A stretch of 64,000 nucleotides of DNA from Flavobacteriaceae bacterium (GCA_028279515.1 JANQNQ010000003.1:310001-374000); one strand, 5' to 3'. Positions 18,649-26,197 are shown, counted from the first letter of the stretch. The notes: a model not told the origin generated them from the letters alone. A program made the numbers and translations.

Positions 18649-20142
18649 ATGGGAGTTAATTTTCGCGAAGAACTGGACAAAGCCGTCGCAACCACCTACT
18701 GGGAGGGCGAAGGAGAATACAATACAAAAAAGGAGATCTGCAATGCTCGATTTGACCTATGCCCTGCTGTATTGGCATATTGTGAAAGTGCCACAGAAGT
18801 GTCTGATTGCATCAAAATCGCCACTAAGTATGGGGTGGATATTCGTGTGAGGTCTGGAGGTCACCAACACGAGGGCATGTGTTCGGCCAACGGTGTTTTG
18901 GTCATCGACCTGTCTAGCATGAATCAAATACTAGACATCAATGAAGAAAAACAGGAAGCTACGATTCAGGCAGGAAAGAAGCTCATTGAAGTATATAATG
19001 AGCTGGGAGACGCAGGCTATGTGATACCTGCTGGAGGATGTGAATCGGTAAGACCTGGCGGACTGGTGCAAGGTGGCGGATGGGGTCCTTGGTCACGAAA
19101 ACTAGGACTTACATGCGACAACCTTATAAGTGCTACGTTAGTAGATGCCCAAGGAGACATTAAGACCATTAGCGCAACTGAGCACAAAGATCTGTTTTGG
19201 GCCATTCGTGGCGGCGGGGGTGGAAACTTTGGCGTCATCACCGAATATGTATTTACTATCACAAAACTCCCAGAACACGTAATGCCCTTCTTTTCCATTT
19301 ACTTCGGAAAGGATGATCTAGAAAAGGTCTTACGTGGTTATATCGCGCTAATGCCGGAGCTTGAAAATGAACTTACGACATTTTGCAGGGTCTCTATCGT
19401 AGATGAAGACCGTCCGGATCGATCCACCATCATGATTGGCGGACAATATTTCGGAACTGAAGAGCAAGCACAGAAGTCTGTAGAAAAGCTCAGGGCACTC
19501 GGGACACCACTTTCACACAACATTGAAATGGTCGCTCCTGGAGAGGCGCACCTTCTGGCAAATGGCAAAGTTCCTTTATCTGTATCCGGACGAAGCAGAA
19601 GTGTCATCACACCGCAAACCTTCTTGTTTCAGTTAGGAAACAAAGAAGCGCCCAGTAGTACATGCAATGGTAACCCATACCCTCACAAGGTCTCTTCGAC
19701 ATTTCCGAACCCTGAGCCAAAACATGTATACAATGATATGTTAGGTGTCATCATTGACCAATTCCAGGACAAAGAAGAGGCGTCAACAGCCAATCTGTAC
19801 CTTAGTATTCACAGCATGGGCGGTGCCATTGCAGATAAGCATTCTGACGATACCGCCTTTTATTTTAGAGACCGGCATTTCATCCTGCAGTATCAAGCGT
19901 GGTGGTCTGACAAAGATGATCCCAACGGAAAAGACTATGTCGATTGGGTCATAGAAAGGAGAAAAGAGTTGGCAGATTATACCAGTGGATCCTTTATCAA
20001 CTTTGTAGATCGGGAGATTCCGTTGTCAGAATATTATGGTGGTAACCTAACTAGATTGGGGCGCACCCGATATGACTCACACAGCGCAAAGGTGTTCGAT
20101 TTTGAAATGAGCATCCCTCCGATTCCTCCGTTTGACGATTAA
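18649..20142 (+). CDS. FAD-binding oxidoreductase, berberine bridge enzyme (BBE) type
   Basis: 497 residues. The PCMH-type FAD domain has RSGGHQHEG with H72 at the position of the 8-alpha-histidyl FAD link, and AGGCESVRPGGLVQGGGWG with C131 at the position of the 6-S-cysteinyl link in BBE-like oxidases. The flavin may therefore be bound twice. The C-terminal BBE motif is seen as EYYGGNLTRLGRTRYDSHSAKVF and ends SIPPIPPFDD. Such enzymes oxidise sugars, alcohols or other small molecules with O2. No signal peptide is visible, so it is probably cytosolic. It is flanked by unrelated genes; substrate unknown. Confidence 0.88.
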   Translation: MGVNFREELDKAVATTYWEGEGEYNTKKEICNARFDLCPAVLAYCESATEVSDCIKIATKYGVDIRVRSGGHQHEGMCSANGVLVIDLSSMNQILDINEEKQEATIQAGKKLIEVYNELGDAGYVIPAGGCESVRPGGLVQGGGWGPWSRKLGLTCDNLISATLVDAQGDIKTISATEHKDLFWAIRGGGGGNFGVITEYVFTITKLPEHVMPFFSIYFGKDDLEKVLRGYIALMPELENELTTFCRVSIVDEDRPDRSTIMIGGQYFGTEEQAQKSVEKLRALGTPLSHNIEMVAPGEAHLLANGKVPLSVSGRSRSVITPQTFLFQLGNKEAPSSTCNGNPYPHKVSSTFPNPEPKHVYNDMLGVIIDQFQDKEEASTANLYLSIHSMGGAIADKHSDDTAFYFRDRHFILQYQAWWSDKDDPNGKDYVDWVIERRKELADYTSGSFINFVDREIPLSEYYGGNLTRLGRTRYDSHSAKVFDFEMSIPPIPPFDD

Positions 20143-20225
20143 ATCGCAGCGCTCATCTTGTAGTTTGGTTGTCTTGGCGCTTTTTAGCTCAAATTTTATA
20201 AATTGCAGCAATTAAACTTTTTACG

Positions 20226-20864
20226 ATGTATAAACAACTACTACTACCATTACTTTGTTTGTTCACATTTGTTAGTTACGCCCAAAAGGTCGAAGGTGAC
20301 CGTCCGATCAAGATCGTCGAAGAGAAAACGGGTAATCGTATTACCCTCTTTGCCGTCAACGAGAATGATAAGGCATTTGATGTAAAAATCACCATTACAG
20401 GTTCTAACATCAAACAGAGTAAAGCAAAACCCAGATTTATGCGAGTTCCAGGCGCTTCAAAGACCAATTTGAAGAGTTTGATAACCATGCGTAACAAGAA
20501 ACCAACGTACAAGTATGATCTTGTCGTAAATGATAGTCTATCTAAACGCGCGCTGCGCAGACCCTATGAGAGGATAGAAATCAAACCAAGGACGGTAACA
20601 CCTGAACGCGCGATCATTCTGTATGTGACTGAGAATTGTGCCGCATGTGATGATATCATTGCCAAGCTAAATGAGGCCAACTACATTTACAAGTCGAACA
20701 ACTTAAGTGAAAAACCAAAAGCCAAAGAGCAATTTGGAAAGATGTTAGCTACCAAGGGCGTGTCAATTGACGAGATGACCAATCCGTTGGTACTTCTAAA
20801 CGGAAGTATCTATACCAACATCGACAGCTATGACAAACTGTTAGAGTACGCGAATAAGAAATAA
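20226..20864 (+). CDS. Secreted protein with glutaredoxin-like CxxC motif
   Basis: 212 residues. A signal peptide ends near residue 20 (FVSYAQ). Residues ~25-120 look like a beta-rich module. From about residue 128 a thioredoxin/glutaredoxin-like segment appears: AIILYVTENCAACDDIIAKLNEANYIYK, with C-A-A-C near residues 138-141, followed by NPLVLLNGSIYTNIDSYDKLL. A periplasmic thiol-disulfide role is plausible but not shown. The stop codon TAA is also the first part of the following octamer array. Confidence 0.72.
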   Translation: MYKQLLLPLLCLFTFVSYAQKVEGDRPIKIVEEKTGNRITLFAVNENDKAFDVKITITGSNIKQSKAKPRFMRVPGASKTNLKSLITMRNKKPTYKYDLVVNDSLSKRALRRPYERIEIKPRTVTPERAIILYVTENCAACDDIIAKLNEANYIYKSNNLSEKPKAKEQFGKMLATKGVSIDEMTNPLVLLNGSIYTNIDSYDKLLEYANKK

Positions 20865-20963
20865 TGCGTTAATGCCTTAATGTAGTAATGTGAAAATGTA
20901 GCAATGAATTAATGCACCCTTACTTGAGGTATGATCATTGTTATATTGTTTTATTTATTAATT
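20863..20963. repeat. Octamer-phased inverted arms, locus B
   Basis: AATG recurs at exactly 8-bp intervals at 20863, 20871, 20879, 20887, 20895, 20903 and 20911. The first copy overlaps the stop codon of the upstream gene. After a ~20-nt spacer the inverted motif NATT recurs at 20936, 20944, 20952 and 20960, again every 8 bp. The two arms can pair as a long imperfect hairpin. A heptamer array follows. Confidence 0.85.
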
Positions 20964-20968
20964 ACAAA

Positions 20969-21095
20969 ATCTCACTACTCAATACCCTGTACTTAATACT
21001 TTGTACTTTGTACTTTGTACTCTGTACTCTGTACTAATATCTCATATCTAACACCTAACACCTAACACCTAACACCTAACACCTAACACCTAACA
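20969..21095. repeat. Phased heptamer array B (18 units)
   Basis: CT recurs every 7 bp from 20971 to 21090, with a single exception (CC at 20985). Words change from AATCTCA and CTACTCA to GTACTTT and GTACTCT, then TATCTCA and TATCTAA, then six CACCTAA copies. It ends about 20 nt before the TetR operator and ~70 nt before tetR. Confidence 0.9.
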
Positions 21096-21117
21096 AAGAT
21101 ATTTCACGAAACAATAT

Positions 21118-21131
21118 ATACCAATCAGTAT
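21118..21131. promoter_or_regulatory. Likely TetR operator upstream of the regulator gene
   Basis: ATACCAATCAGTAT, a palindrome with one mismatch, 33 nt before the tetR start. It matches the site at 21797-21810: after reverse complement the two differ at one base. Autoregulation by the adjacent TetR protein is inferred. Confidence 0.6.
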
Positions 21132-21163
21132 TTTTTGTATCTTAGCGGGAAACATTTCAACAC

Positions 21164-21763
21164 ATGCAGCTCACCAAAGCCGAAAAAACAACCCAATTTA
21201 TCATTGAGACCGTTGCGCCGATCTTCAATCAAAACGGGTATGCGGCTACGAGTCTTAGCGATATTACCTCAGCCACCGGTCTAACCAAAGGGGCTATCTA
21301 TGGCAACTTTGAAAATAAGGAAGCATTGGCTTATGCTGCGTTCAAATTCAATGTGAAAAAAATGCTCAGAAAGGTAGCGTCACACATGGAATTGGGACAA
21401 ACTCCCATCGAAAAGTTGTTATTGATGACAGATTTCTATCGAAACTATTATGACTTTTCGACAGAAATTGGCGGTTGCCCTGTTTTAAATATTGGCGTCG
21501 ACGCAAATAATAACCACCCTGGCCTGTTAGCAAAAGTTCAAGAAGTCATTCGTAGAATGGAGCAGTCTATTGCCACTTTAATTGACGAAGGAAAAGCGCT
21601 AGGCGAGATTAGAAAGAACATTGATAGTGAGGCTTATGGAAAACGGTTTTATTCCTTAATCCAAGGAGCCATTTTTCTTGCGCACACCATGAAAGATAAT
21701 ACTTATATTGTTGATTGCATGAATGTGATAGAGGACACGATAAATCAGAGATTTAAGAAATAG
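21164..21763 (+). CDS. TetR/AcrR family transcriptional regulator
   Basis: 199 residues. N-terminal helix-turn-helix: NGYAATSLSDITSATGLTKGAIYGNFENKEALAYAAF (about residues 25-60), the classical TetR DNA-binding segment. The C-terminal ligand-binding half includes YYDFSTEIGGCPVLNIGVDANN, found in the subgroup near AcrR C-terminal domains. It is followed on the same strand by an acyl-CoA thioesterase gene. A shared palindrome stands before both genes, which suggests a local repressor responding to an acyl-CoA or a small toxic compound. The ligand is unknown. Confidence 0.92.
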   Translation: MQLTKAEKTTQFIIETVAPIFNQNGYAATSLSDITSATGLTKGAIYGNFENKEALAYAAFKFNVKKMLRKVASHMELGQTPIEKLLLMTDFYRNYYDFSTEIGGCPVLNIGVDANNNHPGLLAKVQEVIRRMEQSIATLIDEGKALGEIRKNIDSEAYGKRFYSLIQGAIFLAHTMKDNTYIVDCMNVIEDTINQRFKK

Positions 21764-21796
21764 TTCATTTAAAACTGAATTTTTTTAACCAATAAA

Positions 21797-21810
21797 ATAC
21801 CGATTGGTAT
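21797..21810. promoter_or_regulatory. Likely TetR operator upstream of the thioesterase gene
   Basis: ATACCGATTGGTAT with perfect ATACC/GGTAT arms, 15 nt before the thioesterase start. It is the second copy of the element at 21118-21131. Confidence 0.6.
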
Positions 21811-21825
21811 ATAAATAACAACCTT

Positions 21826-22329
21826 ATGAATACACCACACAACACTACCGCCCTTCCAAAGGTCTTGGAAAGCAAAGCCAGGATTCGATTTCAGGATTGC
21901 GATCCTTTCAATCATTTAAACAATGCAGCATATATCAACTATTTGATCAATGCACGTGAAGATCAGCTGATCAAGCATTACGGTTTGGATATTTACAAGT
22001 TAGCCCGCACCCAAGGTAAGAGCTGGGTCGTAGGGAGCAATCAGATCGCTTATTTAAAACCCGCTTTTTTAATGGAGCCCGTGACCATTGATTCTCAACT
22101 ATTCCATTATGGAGCCAATGAACTACACGTTGAACTTCGTATGTGGAATCACGACAAAACAGAGATCAAAGCTGTCATGTGGAGTAGTTTTGTTCATTTC
22201 AGTCTTGTAGAACAAAAACGCATTGACCATGAAGCCGAACTCATGCAACTATTCGAAGCCGTATGCTTACCACTGAACGCTAATTCTTTTCAAGAACGAG
22301 CCGCTTATTTAAAGGCCAAAAATATATAA
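21826..22329 (+). CDS. Acyl-CoA thioesterase, hotdog fold, probable TetR target
   Basis: 167 residues. The segment RIRFQDCDPFNHLNNAAYINYLINAREDQL matches the 4HBT family (D-x-D-x-x-x-H-L-N-N-x-x-Y), followed by the hotdog beta strands (AYLKPAFLMEPVTIDSQLF, ELRMWNHDKTEIKAVMWSSFVHF). It should hydrolyse an acyl-CoA thioester. It is regulated together with the upstream TetR gene if the shared palindrome is an operator. Confidence 0.87.
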   Translation: MNTPHNTTALPKVLESKARIRFQDCDPFNHLNNAAYINYLINAREDQLIKHYGLDIYKLARTQGKSWVVGSNQIAYLKPAFLMEPVTIDSQLFHYGANELHVELRMWNHDKTEIKAVMWSSFVHFSLVEQKRIDHEAELMQLFEAVCLPLNANSFQERAAYLKAKNI

Positions 22330-22350
22330 GATTCTCTTTTGTTTAGTTAG

Positions 22351-22414
22351 ATAAGCAACCTGTCGAAAATGTACAAACAAACAACTATTTTCTAAGGATG
22401 GGTTGCTTATTTTT
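22351..22414 (+). terminator. Long-loop inverted repeat, possible terminator of the thioesterase gene
   Basis: ATAAGCAACC (22351-22360) and GGTTGCTTAT (22401-22410) are perfectly complementary and followed by TTTT. The 40-nt loop holds an inner pair GAAAAT/ATTTTC. The loop is longer than usual for an intrinsic terminator, so another structured-RNA role is possible. Confidence 0.45.
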
Positions 22415-22514
22415 AATGTATTCAAATCGCTGATTTTCAGTGATTTAAAAAATATTTTGTAACATTTTTGAAGTTTGATCTTCTAATAAGTGTAACCAAT
22501 TTAAATTATCAATC

Positions 22515-22631
22515 ATGGAAATTAGTAAACACAGAACGATCAAACGAAACGCCCAAGTGGCTTTGTCAAAAGTAGGTTTATTTGTAACCGTAATCATCTA
22601 CGGTATCATTTTAGTAAACGCTGTACTATAA
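22515..22631 (+). CDS. Small single-pass membrane protein (38 residues)
   Basis: ATG at 22515 opens MEISKHRTIKRNAQVAL, then a transmembrane helix (VGLFVTVIIYGIILVNAVL) and TAA. The basic N-terminus followed by one hydrophobic helix predicts an inner-membrane protein with its N-terminus in the cytoplasm. Codon use is regular, and the ORF sits alone in a 464-bp gap with room for its own promoter. I do not recognise a family. Confidence 0.5.
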   Translation: MEISKHRTIKRNAQVALSKVGLFVTVIIYGIILVNAVL

Positions 22632-22640
22632 GCAACTACA

Positions 22641-22709
22641 ATGAAGACATTCAACACACATATCGTGTATTTTTTTAAGGCAATATACTACCGCCCAAAG
22701 CTGGAGTGA
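22641..22709 (+). other. Tiny ORF after the small membrane protein (22 residues)
   Basis: ATG at 22641 gives MKTFNTHIVYFFKAIYYRPK plus two residues. It starts 9 nt after the stop of the 38-residue ORF. An inverted repeat GGCAAT/ATTGCC near 22679-22714 overlaps its end and could be a weak terminator. Coding status is doubtful. The remainder of the gap to 22793 shows nothing recognisable. Confidence 0.2.
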
Positions 22710-22793
22710 TTGCCTCTTTCTATGGCCTAATATCAACTTCTCTTGGCCACCTTCAATTTTCTATTTTTCTTTTAAGATTCTCTATCGAACTTG

Positions 22794-24239
22794 CTAAACC
22801 ATGTCACTTCTTGTTGTGATTTCTTCTGCAAATCGCTCACAAAGTTCTAGGGTCTCATTAACATCATCCATTGTGGTTCTTGGGTTGATCAAACACATTC
22901 GCAAAACCACTTGTCCGTTGAGTACTGTAGTGACCAACAAGGCTTCTTTGGAATCAACGACACGTTCTGATATCTCTTGATTTAAAGCATCGAGTTCTTT
23001 TTCGGTTAGTGAAGACTTAATCGGGTTGTACCGAAAGTTGATGACCGCCAAAGTTGCTGGCGAAACTACTTCCCAGTGCGGACTTTTACGCAATATCCCC
23101 TCTACCCTTTCAGTTAGGTCAATGTTATAAGATACTGCTTTTTTAAAGGCGTTAAGTCCAAAAGTTTTTAGAGACATGTAAAACTTGAGTGCTCTAAAAC
23201 GTCGTGTCAATTGAATCCCGTGATCGTAGAAGTTTATCTCTGAGGTATTGCCCTCGATATCTCTAAGATATTCGGGCTTTTCGCTAAAGGTTTCGCTCAA
23301 CCATTTATGGTTTCGAACCAAAAGACATCCCATTTCATAAGGTTGAAACATCCATTTATGTGGGTCGATGGTCAACGAATCTGCTTTTTCTATACCTTTC
23401 AGCAACCCACTTCCCTTCTTAGAAAGCATGGCTGCACCTCCGTAGGCCCCATCGACATGGAACCAGAGTTTTTCGGCTTTACAGATGGCAGCAATTTCCT
23501 GCAACGGATCTACAGTCCCAGTGTTTGTGGTCCCTGCCGAAGCGATGATACAAAATGGTTGAAGTCCTTCTAATCGGTCCTTTGCTATAGCATTCTTAAG
23601 CTTGTTAACCGCCATTTTAAATTCAATATCCGTTGGAATGATACGTACTTGCTCTTTTTTAAAGCCGAGTACTCGAATCGCTTTTATATTTGAAGAATGA
23701 GCCTGATCTGACATATAGATCACAGCCTTTGAAAAATCATCTCCGCAACGCTGCCTTCGTGCCGTGACCAAGGCCGTTAAGTTTGCCATTGAACCACCAC
23801 TAGTAAAGATTCCCCCGCCTTTTTTCTTTGGAAACTTAAAGAGCTTCAGTAACCAATTCATGGTAATGATCTCTAACTCAGCTGCGGCCGGTGACGCTAC
23901 CCAACCTCCTGAGAATATATTGAAGCCCGTAGCCAAAGTATCAGCCATGACACTTACATAATTGCTAGGGCCGGGAACAAAAGAATACGACTTAGGATGT
24001 GTTACGATATTACTATGCGGCAATACGTGATCAACAACAAAATCCAATACTTCGCTTGGTGCCATCCCTTTCTCAGGAACGGGAGCGTCCAAAAGCGTAT
24101 CCATTTCTTCGCGGGTTGCTTGCGTTACAGGTTTCTTTTCATTTTGAGTGTCAAAATGATCCACAATGGCATCAATTACCTGATAACCATAGCGTTTCAT
24201 TTCTTCTTTATCTAATTGCAGTAAATGCGAGTAATCCAT
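22794..24239 (-). CDS. PLP-dependent group II decarboxylase (aromatic-L-amino-acid decarboxylase-like)
   Basis: About 481 residues from the chosen ATG at 24239 (MDYSHLLQLDKEEM). A longer frame begins at 24275, upstream of the predicted transcription start, so I reject it. Family signs: FNIFSGGWVASPAAAELE, the glycine-rich GGGIFTSGGSMANLTAL, SAGTTNTGTVDPLQEI, FHVDGAYGGAAML, and the PLP-binding lysine in SLTIDPHKWMFQPYEMG. It removes the carboxyl group from an amino acid to give an amine; candidates are Tyr, Trp, DOPA or diaminobutyrate, and sequence alone does not decide. It stands alone on its strand. Confidence 0.9.
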   Translation of the reverse strand: MDYSHLLQLDKEEMKRYGYQVIDAIVDHFDTQNEKKPVTQATREEMDTLLDAPVPEKGMAPSEVLDFVVDHVLPHSNIVTHPKSYSFVPGPSNYVSVMADTLATGFNIFSGGWVASPAAAELEIITMNWLLKLFKFPKKKGGGIFTSGGSMANLTALVTARRQRCGDDFSKAVIYMSDQAHSSNIKAIRVLGFKKEQVRIIPTDIEFKMAVNKLKNAIAKDRLEGLQPFCIIASAGTTNTGTVDPLQEIAAICKAEKLWFHVDGAYGGAAMLSKKGSGLLKGIEKADSLTIDPHKWMFQPYEMGCLLVRNHKWLSETFSEKPEYLRDIEGNTSEINFYDHGIQLTRRFRALKFYMSLKTFGLNAFKKAVSYNIDLTERVEGILRKSPHWEVVSPATLAVINFRYNPIKSSLTEKELDALNQEISERVVDSKEALLVTTVLNGQVVLRMCLINPRTTMDDVNETLELCERFAEEITTRSDMV

Positions 24240-24257
24240 TGGGTCATTTTTACTCTG

Positions 24258-24265
24258 CAAAAGTA
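24258..24265 (-). promoter_or_regulatory. -7 box of the PLP decarboxylase gene
   Basis: On the minus strand TACTTTTG matches TAnnTTTG, 18 nt before the chosen ATG. This supports the shorter start. No good -33 TTG was found. Confidence 0.5.
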
Positions 24266-24355
24266 GTGCAAACAAGCTCTTTAGAGCTGATAAAAATCAT
24301 AAAAATTGACGTCGATTTGAAGTGTTGCAAGGTTTCGTATTTGCATACGCAAATT

Positions 24356-24598
24356 CTACCTTCTCCCCTCTCTTTCTTTCAGTCCTAAGTATTTAAGATA
24401 CAGGTCTTCTACCTTTTTTCTTGCCCAAGGTGTTCTGCGTAAGAACTTTAAGCTCGACTTGATGCTGGGGTTCGATTTGAAGCAGTTGATGTCGACAAAT
24501 TCGGCCATTCCATCCCAACCAAAATAAGCGTGTAACTCTTCTAACATATCGGCTAGTTTAACGCCGTGAAGTGGATTGTTGGGTTGTTCTTTACTCAT
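24356..24598 (-). CDS. VF530 family DNA-binding protein (DUF2132)
   Basis: 80 residues from ATG 24598. Nearly the whole protein fits VF530: [62 protein letters not shown]. The family is small, helical and reported to bind double-stranded DNA; its cellular role is not established. A TATCTTTG box ends only 4 nt before the ATG, so the mRNA may be leaderless. Confidence 0.9.
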   Translation of the reverse strand: MSKEQPNNPLHGVKLADMLEELHAYFGWDGMAEFVDINCFKSNPSIKSSLKFLRRTPWARKKVEDLYLKYLGLKEREGRR

Positions 24599-24602
24599 AG
24601 AG

Positions 24603-24610
24603 CAAAGATA
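24603..24610 (-). promoter_or_regulatory. -7 box of the VF530 gene, 4 nt before its ATG
   Basis: TATCTTTG on the minus strand, a full match to TAnnTTTG. With the usual distance from box to transcription start, RNA would begin at or next to the start codon. A -33 TTG is not evident. Confidence 0.55.
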
Positions 24611-24630
24611 CATTTTAGTTCTTGTTTTCG

Positions 24631-24662
24631 TTGTTTATAACAAACAAAGTATCGTATCTTTA
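24631..24662 (+). promoter_or_regulatory. Promoter of deoC, box ends 4 nt before its ATG
   Basis: TTG (24631-24633), 21-nt spacer, TATCTTTA (24655-24662), one mismatch to TAnnTTTG. The box ends 4 nt before the deoC ATG, mirroring the divergent VF530 gene. Confidence 0.55.
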
Positions 24663-24666
24663 ATTC

Positions 24667-25332
24667 ATGCAAATACAACAATACATCGATCATACCCTTT
24701 TATCGCCAACCGCCACTCTTAATGATATTCGTAAGCTCTGTGAGGAAGCTGACCAATATCATTTTTTTTCGGTATGTGTGCATAGTAGTTTTGTGTCATT
24801 TGCTGCTAAGCATTTAGCCGACAGTGACTCTAAAGTTTGCGCAGTAGTTGGTTTTCCTCTTGGTACCATGTCAAGTGAAGCCAAGGCATTTGAAGCTAGG
24901 AAATGTATAGAAGATGGCGCTAATGAAGTGGATATGGTCATCCATTTGGGAATGCTTAAAGCACAGCAATACGATTACGTAAAGAAAGATATTGAGATGG
25001 TTAAAAAGGCCGTTGGAGACCATGTTTTGAAGGTGATACTCGAAACAGGAAACCTGTCAGATCAAGAAATTACCATAGCTACACAATTGGCAGTGCAAGC
25101 GAAAGCCGATTTTGTAAAAACCTCAACAGGTTTCGGACCAAGAGGTGCCTCGTTGGACGACATTGCCTTGATGAAGGCCGCCATTTCTGACGATACGAAA
25201 ATAAAAGCCTCTGGAGGCATCAGAGACCTCCGAACCGCCAAAGCGTATATCGAAGCTGGTGCCACAAGAATTGGAACCTCATCAGGCATCGCTATTGCCT
25301 CAGGAGGAAATGCAAAGGAAGGGCTCTATTAA
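24667..25332 (+). CDS. deoC: Deoxyribose-phosphate aldolase
   Basis: 221 residues, normal for bacterial DeoC. It splits 2-deoxyribose-5-phosphate into glyceraldehyde-3-phosphate and acetaldehyde. Catalytic residues are all present: D89 (NEVDMVI), Schiff-base K151 (FVKTSTGFG) and K180 (KIKASGGIRD). It lies before deoD on the same strand, so the pair covers purine deoxynucleoside breakdown, except for the phosphopentomutase step, which is not in the window. A repeat array fills the 166-bp gap to deoD. Confidence 0.96.
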   Translation: MQIQQYIDHTLLSPTATLNDIRKLCEEADQYHFFSVCVHSSFVSFAAKHLADSDSKVCAVVGFPLGTMSSEAKAFEARKCIEDGANEVDMVIHLGMLKAQQYDYVKKDIEMVKKAVGDHVLKVILETGNLSDQEITIATQLAVQAKADFVKTSTGFGPRGASLDDIALMKAAISDDTKIKASGGIRDLRTAKAYIEAGATRIGTSSGIAIASGGNAKEGLY

Positions 25333-25436
25333 TGTACCAATGTAACAATTTGGAAATGTAACAATGTGCAGACATACACCATATACATTACATATTTAAA
25401 CATTGTTATATTATTACATTATTTCATTAATCAATT
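25331..25436. repeat. Octamer-phased inverted arms, locus C
   Basis: AATG/AATT recurs every 8 bp at 25331, 25339, 25347, 25355 and 25363; the first copy overlaps the deoC stop codon TAA. After a spacer the inverted NATT recurs at 25393, 25401, 25409, 25417, 25425 and 25433. CATTGTTA at 25401 is the exact complement of the right end of the first arm, so an imperfect hairpin can form. Confidence 0.85.
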
Positions 25437-25438
25437 AG

Positions 25439-25497
25439 ACAATCTAACATCTAAAATCTCAATACTAATATCTAACAACCAATAACCAACAACTAAC
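25439..25497. repeat. Phased heptamer array C (8 units)
   Basis: C(T/C) recurs every 7 bp at 25444, 25451, 25458, 25465, 25472, 25479, 25486 and 25493, with words such as ATATCTA, ATAACCA and ACAACTA. The array ends at the deoD start codon. It shares the 16-mer AATAACCAACAACTAA with the reverse complement of the array at 38777-38811. Confidence 0.85.
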
Positions 25498-25498
25498 T

Positions 25499-26197
25499 AT
25501 GAGCGTACACATCGATGCCAAAAAAGGCGACATTGCCGAAACCATCCTTTTACCCGGAGATCCATTACGAGCCAAGTGGATCGCAGAGACATTTCTAGAA
25601 AACCCAGTGTGCTTTAATGAAGTAAGAGCCATGTACGGTTATACAGGAACCTATAAAGGAAGGCGGGTATCTGTCATGGGAAGCGGAATGGGTGTACCTT
25701 CGATTTCTATATACGCTCATGAATTGATCAGTGAATTTGGTGTCAAACAACTTATTCGTGTAGGTAGTTCGGGCTCTTATCAAGCTCACGTAAAGCTAAG
25801 GGATGTTGTATTGGCGATGGCTGCTTCTTCGACCTCTGGAGTCAACGAGCTGCGTTTTGGAGGTGCTGACTACGCCCCTACAGCAGACTTTGACTTGTTT
25901 ATGAGGGCTGTAAACATTGCCAGGTCAAAAGGAATAGATATCAAAGCAGGTAACGTATTAACCTCTGATGAGTTTTATGCCGACGACTTCGAAAACTATA
26001 AGAAATGGGCCAAATTTGGTGTATTGTGTGTAGAGATGGAAGCTGCCGGACTCTATACCGTTGCGGCAAAGTTAAACGCAAAGGCTCTCGCAATTCTCAC
26101 CATCTCCGATTCATTGGTGACTAGAGAGAAAACGACCTCTAAAGAACGAGAGACCACGTTTAAAGAAATGATCGAAATTGCCCTAGAGTTGGCGTAA
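25499..26197 (+). CDS. deoD: Purine nucleoside phosphorylase, DeoD type
   Basis: 232 residues, typical of the hexameric bacterial family. It cleaves purine (deoxy)nucleosides with phosphate to base and (deoxy)ribose-1-phosphate. Seen: [20 protein letters not shown] (phosphate-binding G20/R24 region), [40 protein letters not shown], and LTISDSLV with the catalytic Asp. The region just upstream is a heptamer repeat array, so the promoter is either inside that repeat DNA or upstream of deoC. Confidence 0.95.
   Translation: MSVHIDAKKGDIAETILLPGDPLRAKWIAETFLENPVCFNEVRAMYGYTGTYKGRRVSVMGSGMGVPSISIYAHELISEFGVKQLIRVGSSGSYQAHVKLRDVVLAMAASSTSGVNELRFGGADYAPTADFDLFMRAVNIARSKGIDIKAGNVLTSDEFYADDFENYKKWAKFGVLCVEMEAAGLYTVAAKLNAKALAILTISDSLVTREKTTSKERETTFKEMIEIALELA

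Noticed and set aside
21050-21095. CACCTAA repeats resembling telomere-like TTAGGTG repeats
   Set aside because: Only about six copies, internal to a chromosome-like region, and part of a longer heptamer array of changing words; no sign of a linear end.
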